This document shows positions 10,116-19,066 of a DNA stretch of 36,592 bases, piece by piece. The stretch covers positions 25,937 through 62,528 of the forward strand of contig PXQO01000049.1 of assembly GCA_003021285.1 (NCBI GenBank), written 5' to 3'. How positions within the stretch are numbered: position 1 is the stretch's first letter; every line of letters begins with the position of its first letter. The notes under the pieces were generated by a model that saw only the letters and a program-made list of their open reading frames with translations, ran no database searches and was not told the origin of the DNA. Both the position numbers and the translations under genes were made by a program. Source of the stretch: Halobacteriales archaeon QH_2_65_14 (GTDB lineage: Archaea > Halobacteriota > Halobacteria > Halobacteriales > Haloarculaceae).

Positions 10116-10877
10116 CTAGACGGCGCTTCCTTCGTCCTCGGGTTCCTCGTCGAACTCCCCGCCGTCCCCGTCGCGGATGCGCTGTTCGGCCTCCTCCCGG
10201 TCCTCGGGATAGCCGACGTCGACGCGCCAGCCGTCCATCCGGATGGCGTCGATGGTCCGCCCGGAGTGGATCAGCAGATCGACGGCGTCCGAGAGTTCGA
10301 ACTCGTCACGGTCGGAGGGCTGGACGAGATGGCAGGCGTGGAAAATCTTCGGCGTGAACGTGTAGAACCCGGTCATCACGAGGTTCGTCGGTGGGTCGTC
10401 GGGTTTCTCGACCACCTCGACGATCTCGCCGTACTCGTTGGTGTCACAGACGCCGTACCGGGTGGCCTCGTCCATCGGGACCTCCTCGACGAGGAAGGCG
10501 GCGTCCGCGCGGGACTCGCGCTGGCGGTTGAGGACGTCCCCCAGGTTGGCCCGGAAGACGTTGTCGCCGAGCATCAACACGAAGTCGTCGTCGATGTGGG
10601 ACTCCGCGGTGAGCAACGCGTGGGCCAGTCCCTTCTGCTCGCGCTGGTGGGTGTAGGTGATCGGAACGCCCCGATACTCGTCGTCGTAGCGCTCGATGAT
10701 CTGTTCTTTCTTGTAACCGACGACGACGATGAGTTCGTCGACGTCGAGTTCGATGAGGTTGTCGAAGACGTCCTCGATGAGCGGTTTGCCGTCCACCTCG
10801 ACCAGTGCCTTCGGCTTGTCCTCGGTGAGGGGACGGAGACGCGTCCCCTTGCCGGCGGCTAACACAACTGCTTTCAT
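10116..10877 (-). CDS. aglF: Glucose-1-phosphate nucleotidyltransferase (AglF-like)
   Basis: [35 protein letters not shown] nucleotidyltransferase signature. Confidence 0.88.
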   Translation of the reverse strand: MKAVVLAAGKGTRLRPLTEDKPKALVEVDGKPLIEDVFDNLIELDVDELIVVVGYKKEQIIERYDDEYRGVPITYTHQREQKGLAHALLTAESHIDDDFVLMLGDNVFRANLGDVLNRQRESRADAAFLVEEVPMDEATRYGVCDTNEYGEIVEVVEKPDDPPTNLVMTGFYTFTPKIFHACHLVQPSDRDEFELSDAVDLLIHSGRTIDAIRMDGWRVDVGYPEDREEAEQRIRDGDGGEFDEEPEDEGSAV

Positions 10878-10926
10878 TGCTATATGCTCCGACATTCTAC
10901 GGTATATATCTTGGGAGCGATTCGAC

Positions 10927-11125
10927 GGAACTGTTCAGAGAAGAGATTCTCAAAGAGAACTGCGACCAGCATGAAAGCCCCGGCTTGCTGAACTCCCGCG
11001 ACTCGTTGCGGTCCTCGGCCTGTAAGCACCGCAGTGCAACGAGGAGCGCAGCGAGTCACAGCCCGCGAGCGCCTCGGGGCTTTCATGCTGTTCCCGACTC
11101 CAACATTGCTTATCTGAACGCGACC
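10927..11125 (+). mobile_element. Palindromic non-coding repeat element, copy A (MITE-like candidate)
   Basis: Imperfect terminal inverted repeats GGaactGTTCAGAgAAG / GGtcgcGTTCAGATAAG; inner arms CATGAAAGCCCCG...CGGGGCTTTCATG; flanked by 8-bp direct repeat GATTCGAC at 10919-10926 and 11126-11133; related copy at 35381-35562. Confidence 0.7.
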
Positions 11126-11172
11126 GATTCGACAGTATTCGGAAATTCTCGGATGACGGGAGCCGGAACCGC

Positions 11173-11610
11173 TCAATCGAGGGGTTTCTCCATCTCGACG
11201 TGCGGGATGCCGGCCTCGTCGAAGACGTCGCTCGTCGTCTCGTACCCCAGTTTCTCGTAGAACTCCTCGACCGGGACCTGGGCGTACAGGAGCACCCGCG
11301 AACAGCCCTGCTTGCGAGCCTCGGATTCGAGGAGGTCCATCAGCCGCCGGCCGAGTCCCTCCCCCCGGTGTTCGCTGCGAACGGCGACGCGCTCGACCTT
11401 CGCCAGCCCCGATTCGGGCATCCGGAGCCGTGCGGTGCCGACCGGCCGGCCGCCGTCGTAGAGGACGTAGTGGATGGCGTCGTCGTCCAGCCCGTCCCAC
11501 TCCTCGGCCCCGGAGACGTCCTGCTCGTCGACGAACACGTCCTGTCTGACGTCGAACGCATGCGAAAGCTCGCCCTCGCCCGGAATCCGCCGGACGCCGT
11601 ACTCCGTCAT
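11173..11610 (-). CDS. GNAT family N-acetyltransferase
   Basis: 145-aa ORF; VERVAVRSEHRGEGLGRRLMDLLE acetyl-CoA-binding motif. Confidence 0.9.
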   Translation of the reverse strand: MTEYGVRRIPGEGELSHAFDVRQDVFVDEQDVSGAEEWDGLDDDAIHYVLYDGGRPVGTARLRMPESGLAKVERVAVRSEHRGEGLGRRLMDLLESEARKQGCSRVLLYAQVPVEEFYEKLGYETTSDVFDEAGIPHVEMEKPLD

Positions 11611-11680
11611 CGGACTCTCGTTGGCCCGCGTGCAATCTGTGTGTTTCGACTCCGACCGAGCAACACTGTTATTACCGTAG

Positions 11681-11702
11681 ATTGCATCATTTTTGATGCA
11701 AT
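11681..11702. promoter_or_regulatory. Perfect 9-bp inverted repeat ATTGCATCA-TTTT-TGATGCAAT overlapping the start codon at 11701; candidate operator
   Basis: Read directly; TATA-like TTATTA lies about 29 nt upstream of the ATG, so the dyad sits between TATA and the presumed leaderless +1. Confidence 0.55.
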
Positions 11703-12132
11703 GGTCGAGTCAGACACTGAACCGGACGAGGCCGGGGAAGGCGGAGAACATTCGGACGACAGCACGGTCGAACGGGCGTTCACCTGCACGTTCTGTGGCT
11801 TCCCGATGACCCACGAGGCGGCTCCGTTGCAGGCGGAGGTCAGTTCCATCTGTCACAACTGCGGGGACTGGACCGTGCAGTCGGCGGACCGCGGGGAGCT
11901 GTTCGATGCGGTGCACGACGCCGCCGGGGACCTCGCGGGCGAGGTGCTGACCGAGCGACAGGCCCGTGCTTACCTGCTCCGGGAAGTGCTCGGTTCCGAC
12001 CGGGAGACGGCCGCCGAGGCGATGGACAGTACGGCCTCCAACGTCGACAACCTCCACCAGCGGGCGAAGGAGAAAATCGACGACGCCAGACGGGTAATCG
12101 ACGAACTCGACCGCCTGCAACCCGACGAATAA
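11701..12132 (+). CDS. Zn-ribbon + C-terminal sigma-region-4-like HTH protein
   Basis: CTFCGFPM...CHNCGDW zinc ligands; LTERQARAYLLREVLGSDRETAAEAMDSTASNVDNLHQRAKEKIDDAR HTH-type segment. Confidence 0.75.
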   Translation: MVESDTEPDEAGEGGEHSDDSTVERAFTCTFCGFPMTHEAAPLQAEVSSICHNCGDWTVQSADRGELFDAVHDAAGDLAGEVLTERQARAYLLREVLGSDRETAAEAMDSTASNVDNLHQRAKEKIDDARRVIDELDRLQPDE

Positions 12133-12163
12133 TTTCTTGTGCGAAACGAGGGCTCTAGTCAGT

Positions 12164-13060
12164 ATGAGTGAGCGGTCGTCGTCGATTCCCCAGCCCGAAC
12201 GGGAGGGGACGCTCGAACTGTCGGACGGCCGGGTGCTGGGCTACGCCGAGTACGGTCCACGGGACGGAGAGCCGCTCCTGTTCTTTCACGGCACGCCGGG
12301 GTCGCGCTACACGCGGGTTCCCGAGACGTCGATTCTCGACGAACGCGGGGTCAGGCAGGTCACGCTGGAGCGGCCGGGCTTTGGGCGGTCGACCTACGAC
12401 GGCGAGCGGGAACTCCTCGACTGGCCGGACGACGTGTCCGAGGCGGCGGACGCACTCGGGTTCGACCGGTTCGCCGTTGCTGGCAGCTCCGGCGGTGGGC
12501 CGTTCGCGCTCGCCTGTGGCGCTCGCATCCCCGAGCGACTCACGGGCGCCGGCGTGGTCGGTGGGCTGGGTCCGCTCGACGCGCCGGGCGCAACCGAGGG
12601 CATGGAGCTGACGAACCGCATCGGGTTCAAACTCGCCACCGTACCGCTGGTCCTGCGGCCGTTTCTGTGGCGACGGATACGGAAAATCCGGCGCGACCCC
12701 GAGGGGTTCGTCGACGCCTGGGCCGAAAGTGCCGCCGACCCGGACGCCCGGATTCTCCAGCAACCGGACGTGCGAGCCGTCTTTTGCCAGAACTTCCCCG
12801 AGGCCGTCCGGCAGGGGACGAAAGCGCCGCTGTACGAGACCCGACTGCACGTTCGACCGTGGGGGTTCGACCTCGCGGACATTCCGGTTCACGTCCACGT
12901 CTGGCACGGCGGACGGGATGCGTTCACGCCGGTGTCGATGGCGCGCCACGTCGCCGACGAGATTCCCTCCAGCAGTGCCCACATCTACCCCGACGAGGGG
13001 CACCTGCTCCACTACGAGTACTGGGACGAGATGCTCTCGACGCTCGCCCTGGCGGCGTGA
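12164..13060 (+). CDS. Alpha/beta hydrolase
   Basis: FFHGTPGSRY oxyanion region, AGSSGGGPFALACG nucleophile elbow, terminal EGHLLHYE His. Confidence 0.9.
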   Translation: MSERSSSIPQPEREGTLELSDGRVLGYAEYGPRDGEPLLFFHGTPGSRYTRVPETSILDERGVRQVTLERPGFGRSTYDGERELLDWPDDVSEAADALGFDRFAVAGSSGGGPFALACGARIPERLTGAGVVGGLGPLDAPGATEGMELTNRIGFKLATVPLVLRPFLWRRIRKIRRDPEGFVDAWAESAADPDARILQQPDVRAVFCQNFPEAVRQGTKAPLYETRLHVRPWGFDLADIPVHVHVWHGGRDAFTPVSMARHVADEIPSSSAHIYPDEGHLLHYEYWDEMLSTLALAA

Positions 13061-13073
13061 CGGGTCCGGAGGC

Positions 13074-14117
13074 TCACTCCCCGGCGAGCCACTCGATCCA
13101 CTCGCCGTAGGCGGCGTGCGTTGCGAGTTCCCGTTCTAACGGATCGCCGTCCTCGAAGGCGACGTGTCGGTAGGTGGGCGTTCCGGTCGGGGAGTCGGGG
13201 TCTCCCGACAGCCAGTGAACGGGGCGCTCCCGGCTCGCATCGCGGAGCGTCGCACGGAGCGACGCCACCTCGTCGTCCTCGAACTGGTAGAGGGTGAGCG
13301 TGCTGAACACGCAGGGCGTCGCCTCGTCGGGCAGGTCGGCGAGGACGTCCGGCAGCACGTCCAGCGCGTCGCCCGCGACGAGCGCTGGCGGGTCCTCGCG
13401 GGCGAGGTCGATTGCGGCCGCGAGCCGCTCGTGTCGCCGTAGCTGGTCGGGGATCACCAGCGCCCGGAGCCAGCTCGCGTCGGCCTCGTCGGTGACCGAG
13501 AGGGGATTCAGGTCGATGCCCACCCGCTCGGCCACGTCCGGAGACGACCCGGGGAGGGGTGGCCGGCGCTCGCCCCGGAGTTCCGAGCGGATTTCCACCG
13601 GCGAGTCGGGGTCGCCCCGGACGAGTGGGCCGGCGTCGGTCGCGTACTCGTACCGATAGCGGTCCCACAGGAGGTTGAGCCCGGCGCTCGCCCCGACTTC
13701 GACGAGCGCGAGCGGCTCGTCCGCCCGCCGGGCAACGGACGCGAACGCGGGCAGCAGGACCGCCCCACGGCCGACCTAGTTGGTCTGGACGCGCCGGGTC
13801 GAGGCGATGTCGGGAATGGTCCCTTCGTGGGCGAGACAGAACGACTCGAACTGCTCGACCGGAGCCCCCTCGTCCGGGTCCCGCGGGTCGTCGACGCAAG
13901 TCGGGTAGTACTCCCGGAGCGGGTGCTCAGCGCCGTCGAGCAACAGCGCGTGAACGGCCCCGAGCAACAGGTTCGGTGCGGGCTGGCCTGCCGGCGTGTC
14001 CGCGACCATGTCGAGCAGTGCCGGAGAATCCATGGCACCGCGAGCGAGGCGCTCGTAGAGTGGGGAAACGTCACTCGCCCAGTCCGCGTACCATTCGAAC
14101 TCCGAGCGCACACTCAT
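13074..14117 (-). pseudogene. DUF2332-like protein interrupted by one in-frame TAG (13776-13778)
   Basis: N-part ends ...IASTRRVQTN-TAG and the same frame continues VGRGAVLLPAFASVARRADEPLALVEVGASAGLNLLWDRY... to the stop at 13074. Confidence 0.8.
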
Positions 14118-14139
14118 GGCGGTATCGGTCGGGCCGAGC

Positions 14140-14874
14140 TTACTGGTACATCCCGAGAGGCTGGGCCTGCGAACTCTCCTCGTCGGCCTGCTGCATCTGC
14201 TTGGCGAGTTTCTCCCGTGCCTTGGAGATTTCCTCGGCCTGTTCGACGAGCGAGTCGGTCTCGACGTCGACGCCCGCGATGGGTTCGACCGCGTCGACGA
14301 GAATGACGCGGGCCGCCTCGGGGTCGGGGAACTTGGCGTTGGCCTGGACGACCAGCCCGATACAGTCCAGTCCCTGCTCGCAGGCCTCCGCGAGCAACGC
14401 CCCGGTCGGGCCGCGGATCATGCCGTTCTCGGTCGGCGTATCGATGTCGTGTTCGGCCAGCAACTCCTCGCCCCGCCCGAACCCGACGCCGTAGAGGTCC
14501 GGACGACCGTCTTTCTCCCCGGGAAGCCCGCTCAGACAGAGCGGCACGACATCCTCCTGGGCGAACCACCCGGCGATGCAGGTCGCAAACTCGGGCGCGG
14601 CCTGTGGCGAAACGGGGACGTCGCTCTGGAGCACGAGCAGGTCGTGTTCCTCGTCGGCGTAGATGCGCACCGGCTGTCTGACCTGCCGGTTCCCCGCCTC
14701 GTAGACCGCGACGCGCGGTAACCCGTCGCAGTAACACGAGGCGTAGTGGGTCATCTCGAACGTCTCGACGAGGTGGTCGGCCGTGATCTTGCCGACCAGC
14801 CCGACACCCGGCATCCCCTCGACGAGCACTGGCGAGTCCAGCGTCAGGTCAGTGTGGACCTCGATGTGTGCCAT
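14140..14874 (-). CDS. PAC2 family (proteasome assembly chaperone-like) protein
   Basis: LVEGMPGVGLVGKITADHLVE N-terminus typical of PAC2; C-terminal coiled coil. Confidence 0.85.
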   Translation of the reverse strand: MAHIEVHTDLTLDSPVLVEGMPGVGLVGKITADHLVETFEMTHYASCYCDGLPRVAVYEAGNRQVRQPVRIYADEEHDLLVLQSDVPVSPQAAPEFATCIAGWFAQEDVVPLCLSGLPGEKDGRPDLYGVGFGRGEELLAEHDIDTPTENGMIRGPTGALLAEACEQGLDCIGLVVQANAKFPDPEAARVILVDAVEPIAGVDVETDSLVEQAEEISKAREKLAKQMQQADEESSQAQPLGMYQ

Positions 14875-15099
14875 ACCCGTGAGGTGGGTCGCCCTGAACT
14901 TAAACGTCGGCGGTCGAAAGCAGGATGCTCCCTGCTGTGGCGGGCATATACCCGCGGCCTGGCGGGTAAACGCCCGAACCCGCGAACACTCCGACGAAAA
15001 AATGCCCGGCGACAGACGGAAAACGTCGACGGGAACGGATGGAACTGACGGTCAAGCGGCAAGTATAAATACAGTACCCATAACAGTTGGAGTATCTCC

Positions 15100-18000
15100 A
15101 TGCCCAACCGTAACACGGACGGCCAGGACGGAGGCCGAGAGCGCGACGCGTTCGAGGGAGCGCCAATCGACCGACGGACCTTCCTGGGAGCGGCAGCAGC
15201 GACGGGGGCAGTGCTGAGTCTCCCCGGAACTACCCCCGTAGCGGGCAACGTCAGCGATCCGCGACTCACCGACGTCTGCCAGTACGTCGTCAACAACACG
15301 GGAAGCGATTACGAGACGCCCGTCGTCGTCGAGTTCGACAACAACGCGACGGCCGACTGGTTCGACAGCCAGTTCACGTACGACGACAAGAACCGCGGGG
15401 AGGACCCCGATAAGACGGTCATTAGATACTTCCCGTCGCCGGCGGGTCACGGTCTCGAACCCGTTCTGGAAGCTCCAGGGGGGTTCCGTCAGTACCGTCT
15501 TTCCCGACGCGGTCAATTCGCGCGGCTATCTCTCGTACGACGAGGTCGTCGCCGGCATCGATTACCTCGACAGTCAGTATCCAAACCGCGTGAACGACCA
15601 GACAATCGGCCACTCGCCCGGTTGGTACGACAGCGTCAACGAGGAGGACACGGACTGGGACGTTCACGTGACTGAAGTCTCGAACGACCTCGGGAACGTC
15701 GCGGACAAGGACAAGGTCGTCTACTCGCTGAGCATCCACGGCGACGAGCGGGCCGGGGCGGAGGCCGGATTCCGGCTCATCGAGGACATCGCGAAAGGGA
15801 ACGCATCCGAGTTCGAAGGGCTGCTCGACGACGTCGTTTTGCTGTTCGTCTGGACGAACCCGGACGGCTGGGTCGCACGGGAGCCCTGGACCGACACCGT
15901 CGGGTTCACCGACCGGAACTTCCGGCGTGGAAACGGCGGGTCGTACAACGGTTCCTCGCTGGATACGAACAGACAGTACCCGACAATCGGGTGGACGAAC
16001 CCCGCGTTCCTGCCCGCCGAACCGGACGGCGCACCTACCTTCTTCGAAGACGAGGTTCCCGACGCGCTCGCAATCGTCGACCACCTGCGGACCTACGAAA
16101 ACGTCGAGTACTTCTGTGACTACCACGGGATGTATACAGCCGACCACATGGTATACAACCTCGAAACGAACGGGCCACTCGACCACGCTGGCATCCACGA
16201 ACTCGACGCGCTCTCCCGGAGGACGGGGACGGCGATGCTCCGGCGGTGGGGGGAGGTCGAAGCGATGGAAGACGACATCAAGGAGGCGGCGGCGATTGAG
16301 TACGGGAGCACCAACTTCGTTCCCTCCGGCGAGCAGTTCAACGGGCTGTTCGACTGGGGGACGGTCTACGACACCATCGACTACCAGGTCACCGGGGGGA
16401 TGATGGGCTGGGCCAGCGCGCCCGAGGAGTTCGGGGGACTCGGTGCCGTCGCCCTCTCGCCCGAGATGATCATTTCGAACAACTACAGTTTCGCAATCAA
16501 GGAGTGGAAGCCGTGGTGGACGCGCCACTACGCGGAAGGGTACCGGCTCTCCATGCGGACGTTCGCCGAACTGGCGGCGGTCGACACGGACGCGACAATC
16601 GGGACCGGCGGACGCGACACCGCGTACGTCACGACCGAGGAACTGACCCGGTCGTCGGACGACCTGCCCCACACGGGCGACGACGCCGACCCACCCAGCG
16701 AAACGACGACAGTCACCTCCGAGCGGGAGGTCGTCGGTCCGACTGCGGGCGGGGGGCCGACGCTGAGCATTCGCAGTGAGGACACGACCCGGTCGCTGTT
16801 CGTCCAGGTGGATTCGGCCGGAGGCGAAGCGGGCGTCCGTCTGCTCGGACCCGACGGGAGCGTTCGCGACTCCATCGCGGTCGGTGACCCGCAGGCCACC
16901 ACCGGGCCGATGCCCCGGGAGCTGTATGTCGCCTCGCCCGAGGCGGGGGACTGGACCGTCGAGGTCGATGGAGACGACGTCGACGTGAGCATCAGCGCCC
17001 TCGATTCGGAGAGTACATACCCCGACCCGCGCGACGCGTGGAACGGCGAGGGGTTCGAGCAAACCGAGTACGAGGTCAACCCCATGGGCTTTTTCGAGGA
17101 TTTAGTGCCCTACCTCGAAGACGGGACGCTCGAAGGGATTCCCCAGGACACCATCGGCAGCGACACACTGGAGGGGTACGACCAGCTCGTCGTCTCCCAC
17201 GACGTCGGTATCGACGACGCCGATTACGTCGACGCCATCGACTCGTTCGTCGAGGGCGGTGGCGACCTGGTGGTGACCGACACCGGCGTCCACCTCGTGG
17301 GTGCGCTCGACGCAGTCGAGGGGATTTCGCCCGACGACATCGAGGACGTCACGGTTCAGTTCGCGACGCTGTCGAACCGTGACCTGGAACATCCGCTCCT
17401 GTGCGACGTCCGTCCCCGACAGCAGGAACTCTACAAGGGGCCACAGATCGGGTACACGGACGGCTACGACCAGCCGGCGACAGTCGTCGACGGGGGAGCG
17501 TTCGATGCGGCAGGCGGGGAGTCGGCCGGCGAGATGGGAGGATTCGGTCGCGTCGGTCTCGGACGGATCAGCCTCGACGACGCGAGGATCGACTGCATCG
17601 GCTCGATCCTGCCGCCGGCCAAGCAAACGGAGATACTCCATCCGTTCGGGATGGGCGACTACGCGGTCTCGTTCATGGGGCATACGATCCTGTGCAACGC
17701 GCTGGGATTCGAGCAACGGCGGTTCGTCGCCGGCGGAATGGTCGGGACGTACGGCCCCGACTGGCGTGGCGTCACCCTGCCCGCCGGCGACTCCAACAGG
17801 AACGGCGAGGTCTCGATCAGGGACTCGGTGTTGATCAAGCAACACCTCGTCGGGATGGAACCCGATGCGTTCCACCCGTCGGTGGCGGACACCAACCTTG
17901 ACGGCGAGGTCTCGGTCAGGGATTCGGTGTTGATCAAGCAGTTCCTGGTGGGGATGATCGGGAAGGGCGATCTCGAAATCTCGAACGTCTCGGCGACAGC

Positions 18001-18262
18001 AGGGAACGGGGAGTTGACCATCGACACCGACCTGGAGAACGTCGGCGGCACGGGCGCGGTCAGACAGGCCGAATTCCGCCTGGCGGAGAGCGAAGACGAC
18101 CTCGACGAGTACGCGGTGATCGCCCTCGAAACGGCCAGCCTGGGTCCCGAGGAATCGGGGACTGTGAGCGCGACAATCGAAACCACCCACCTCACGGCCG
18201 GCACGTACCACTACAGCGTCTCCTGCGACGGCGAGGAGAAAACAGGGACGGTCACCCTCTAG
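15100..18262 (+). pseudogene. Tat-exported M14 zinc carboxypeptidase with dockerin-type repeats and C-terminal CARDB-like domain; frameshift near 15430-15450
   Basis: DRRTFLGAAAATGAVLSLPG Tat signal in frame 1; SIHGDERAGAEAG (HxxE) and YHGMYTADH in frame 2; duplicated GEVS(I/V)RDSVLIKQ(H/F)LVGM at ~17800-17960. Confidence 0.8.
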
Positions 18263-18695
18263 AGAACCGCCGCAGAGAGAGGACTGCGGCGAGTCGCCAC
18301 GGGAGCAAAACGAGCAGTCCGAAGCCGACGTTGACGAGCAGGAAGACGGGCGACGCGCCGCCGTGGAACAGCGACGTCGAGCGAAGCAGGCCGCCGGTCA
18401 GCGAGATAGCGGGCCAGCCGACCACGAGCAGGGCGACCGTCAGCCGATAGCTGGTCAGTGTCTCGCGGCGGTAGAGACCGACGACCGGCGACAGCACCAG
18501 CCACGCGATGGCGAACGGTGCGAACGTCATGGCCGCGTGTGCCGGGTGCTCCCAGGGTGGGAGGCCGTGCGAGTACAGGCCGTACCCGAGGAAGGCAAAC
18601 ACCGCGAGCAGGTCCCCGACGAGGACGACCCCCGCGGCCGGGGAGACGGGGAGTCGCGGACGGAGTCGGTCGAGCGTGCGGGCGTGCCAGGTCAT
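18252..18695 (-). CDS. DUF3054 family membrane protein
   Basis: MTWHARTLDRLRPRLPVSPAAGVVLVGDLLAVFAFLGYG...; multi-TM; ATG at 18693-18695. Confidence 0.75.
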   Translation of the reverse strand: MTWHARTLDRLRPRLPVSPAAGVVLVGDLLAVFAFLGYGLYSHGLPPWEHPAHAAMTFAPFAIAWLVLSPVVGLYRRETLTSYRLTVALLVVGWPAISLTGGLLRSTSLFHGGASPVFLLVNVGFGLLVLLPWRLAAVLSLRRFSRG

Positions 18696-18914
18696 GGAAT
18701 CACCAGCGGGTCGAGTCCAGCGCGTTACGCCGGGATAGGTGTTCGAGCGGTGAAAACCCCTCCGTATCGGCCGTCCATACGTGAGGGGACGCGGCCGCAC
18801 AAACCAGCGGTTTGCCCGAACATGTTCAGCTGGGAGAACTCTAGCCTCGTCCCGTCGCTGCTCGTGAGGGCCGCACCGACCAGTCGGCTCCCCTACTCGG
18901 GCTGAACGGTGCTC

Positions 18915-19031
18915 GCACCGTTTCCCCTCGTCGGTCGGCCTGGCGACGCCCTCGCCGCTGCCGTAGTAGAGCAACGCGGTGCCGGCAACGACGAAGAACG
19001 CGCCGTATCCGAGCGTGGCCGCGGGGTTCAT
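18915..19031 (-). CDS. Small membrane protein or fragment (MNPAATLGYGAFFVVAGTALLYYGSGEGVARPTDEGKR...)
   Basis: N-terminus has one TM; the downstream in-frame Arg-rich extension looks non-coding, so the true end is unclear. Confidence 0.35.
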
Positions 19032-19066
19032 CGTGGAGGAAACCGGCGGACGCCAAACTGTACCGG

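Noticed and set aside
11041-11111. Small proteins predicted across element copies A and B (e.g. MKAPRRSRAVTRCAPRCTAVL..., MLVAVLFENLFSEQF)
   Set aside because: They are translations of the palindromic repeat; the hairpin structure, not coding, is the conserved feature.
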